64,000 nucleotides of DNA, taken from positions 99,250 to 163,249 of the forward strand of contig NZ_WITJ01000005.1 of the NCBI RefSeq assembly GCF_009601015.1, written 5' to 3'. Positions 63,683 through 64,000 of the stretch are shown one piece after another; the first letter of the stretch is position 1, and each line of letters begins with the position of its first letter. The notes beneath the pieces were generated by a model. The model saw nothing but the letters and a program-made list of their open reading frames with translations, was not told where the DNA came from and ran no database searches. Origin of the DNA: Lactococcus hircilactis. GTDB lineage: Bacteria; Bacillota; Bacilli; Lactobacillales; Streptococcaceae. Both the position numbers and the translations under genes were made by a program.

Positions 63683-64000
63683 TTAAATTCCTTCTGTTCC
63701 GTTAATAATTGGTGCGACTAATTCAGCCACTTTTTCAGCGTTGTCAAACACTTCATTCGTTACTTCTTTAGCTTCTTTGACTGTCCCGACTGGGTCACGT
63801 TGCAAGTTTGCCAGTGAGGCTTCAATTTGAGCTTCAATTTGATGTGGCGTTGCTTTGAGCTTCAATTCTTTAGCGCCTTTTGTCACATACTCGATCGCAG
63901 CACCGAGCTTTTCAGGATTAGTCGCATAGTTCTTCTCTACCCATGCGACACCTTGATTTGCAAGCTTTGCGAGTGCGTCGATATTCTTTACATTGCTGTT
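63683..64000 (-). CDS. Phage holin, LLH family (5' end beyond window)
   Basis: The frame is open to the window edge. The visible 105 residues include ALAKLANQGVAWVEKNYAT, NPEKLGAAIEYVTKGAKE and the C-terminal LKATPHQIEAQIEASL, typical of LLH-family holins. The membrane segment would be in the missing N-terminal part. Makes membrane pores for the endolysin. A GTG at 63886 is only an internal start. Confidence 0.85.
   Translation of the reverse strand, partial: NSNVKNIDALAKLANQGVAWVEKNYATNPEKLGAAIEYVTKGAKELKLKATPHQIEAQIEASLANLQRDPVGTVKEAKEVTNEVFDNAEKVAELVAPIINGTEGI

Overview
The window looks like the chromosome of a low-GC lactic acid bacterium, most likely a Lactococcus that is not the L. lactis type. 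The evidence is the dltXABCD operon, paired thl-mvaA facing mvaS, a C69 dipeptidase, a single-cysteine Spx paralogue next to queA, covRS and the ylqC(khpA)-rimM-trmD and murD-murG-divIB clusters. Species is an inference; there is no rRNA or tRNA gene here to check it.

Layout. (1) 1-1372: a tyrosine integrase, possibly cut by the window start, with its terminator. (2) About 1379-9129: a small integrative and mobilizable element (IME). It carries a broken integrase, an excisionase-like gene, an HUH replication/relaxase protein, a hairpin-rich oriT/origin-like spacer, an FtsK-type coupling ATPase, small genes, an EEP-type nuclease, a repressor-like gene with operator repeats, and a three-gene cargo (tyrosine phosphatase, unknown protein, membrane protein). 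(3) 9.4-37.1 kb: core genome: D-alanylation of teichoic acid (dlt), thyA, a bacteriocin-immunity gene, msrA, an ABC-F ATPase, an MFS exporter, a glycerol-dehydrogenase-like enzyme, pepD, cca, an ECF transporter, dapB, degV, trmD-rimM, khpA-rpsP and the mevalonate genes. (4) 37.1-44.9 kb: an acquired defence island, a type III restriction-modification locus. Its mod gene is translationally coupled to three unrecognised genes, and it is separated from res by a decayed toxin-antitoxin pair. (5) 45.0-59.4 kb: core genome again: nagB, spx-like, queA, an hxlR pseudogene, obgE, divIB-murG-murD, covRS, yceD and rpmE2. (6) 59.4-64.0 kb: the lysis end of a prophage: part of a holin, a GH25 endolysin, a ParA-led three-gene operon, a small glycine-zipper membrane protein and a cluster of candidate small RNAs with their own promoters and terminators.

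The most striking genome-scale signal is a 14-bp palindrome, TGTCAGTACTGACA. It recurs about 25 times (perfect or near-perfect) between 16.8 and 57.6 kb, mostly inside conserved genes, and is absent from the IME, the restriction island and the prophage. It behaves like a native, highly iterated chromosomal signal. Other points of interest are the mod-coupled cassette, the small-RNA cluster, three apparently leaderless genes (mvaS, rimM, the immunity gene), an identical 21-bp inverted repeat upstream of rpsP and rpmE2, and two neighbouring IME genes whose frames break in A9/A10 runs.

Starts were moved from the longest frame to the best Shine-Dalgarno-supported or family-consistent start where needed. 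All function calls come from reading motifs, with no database search.
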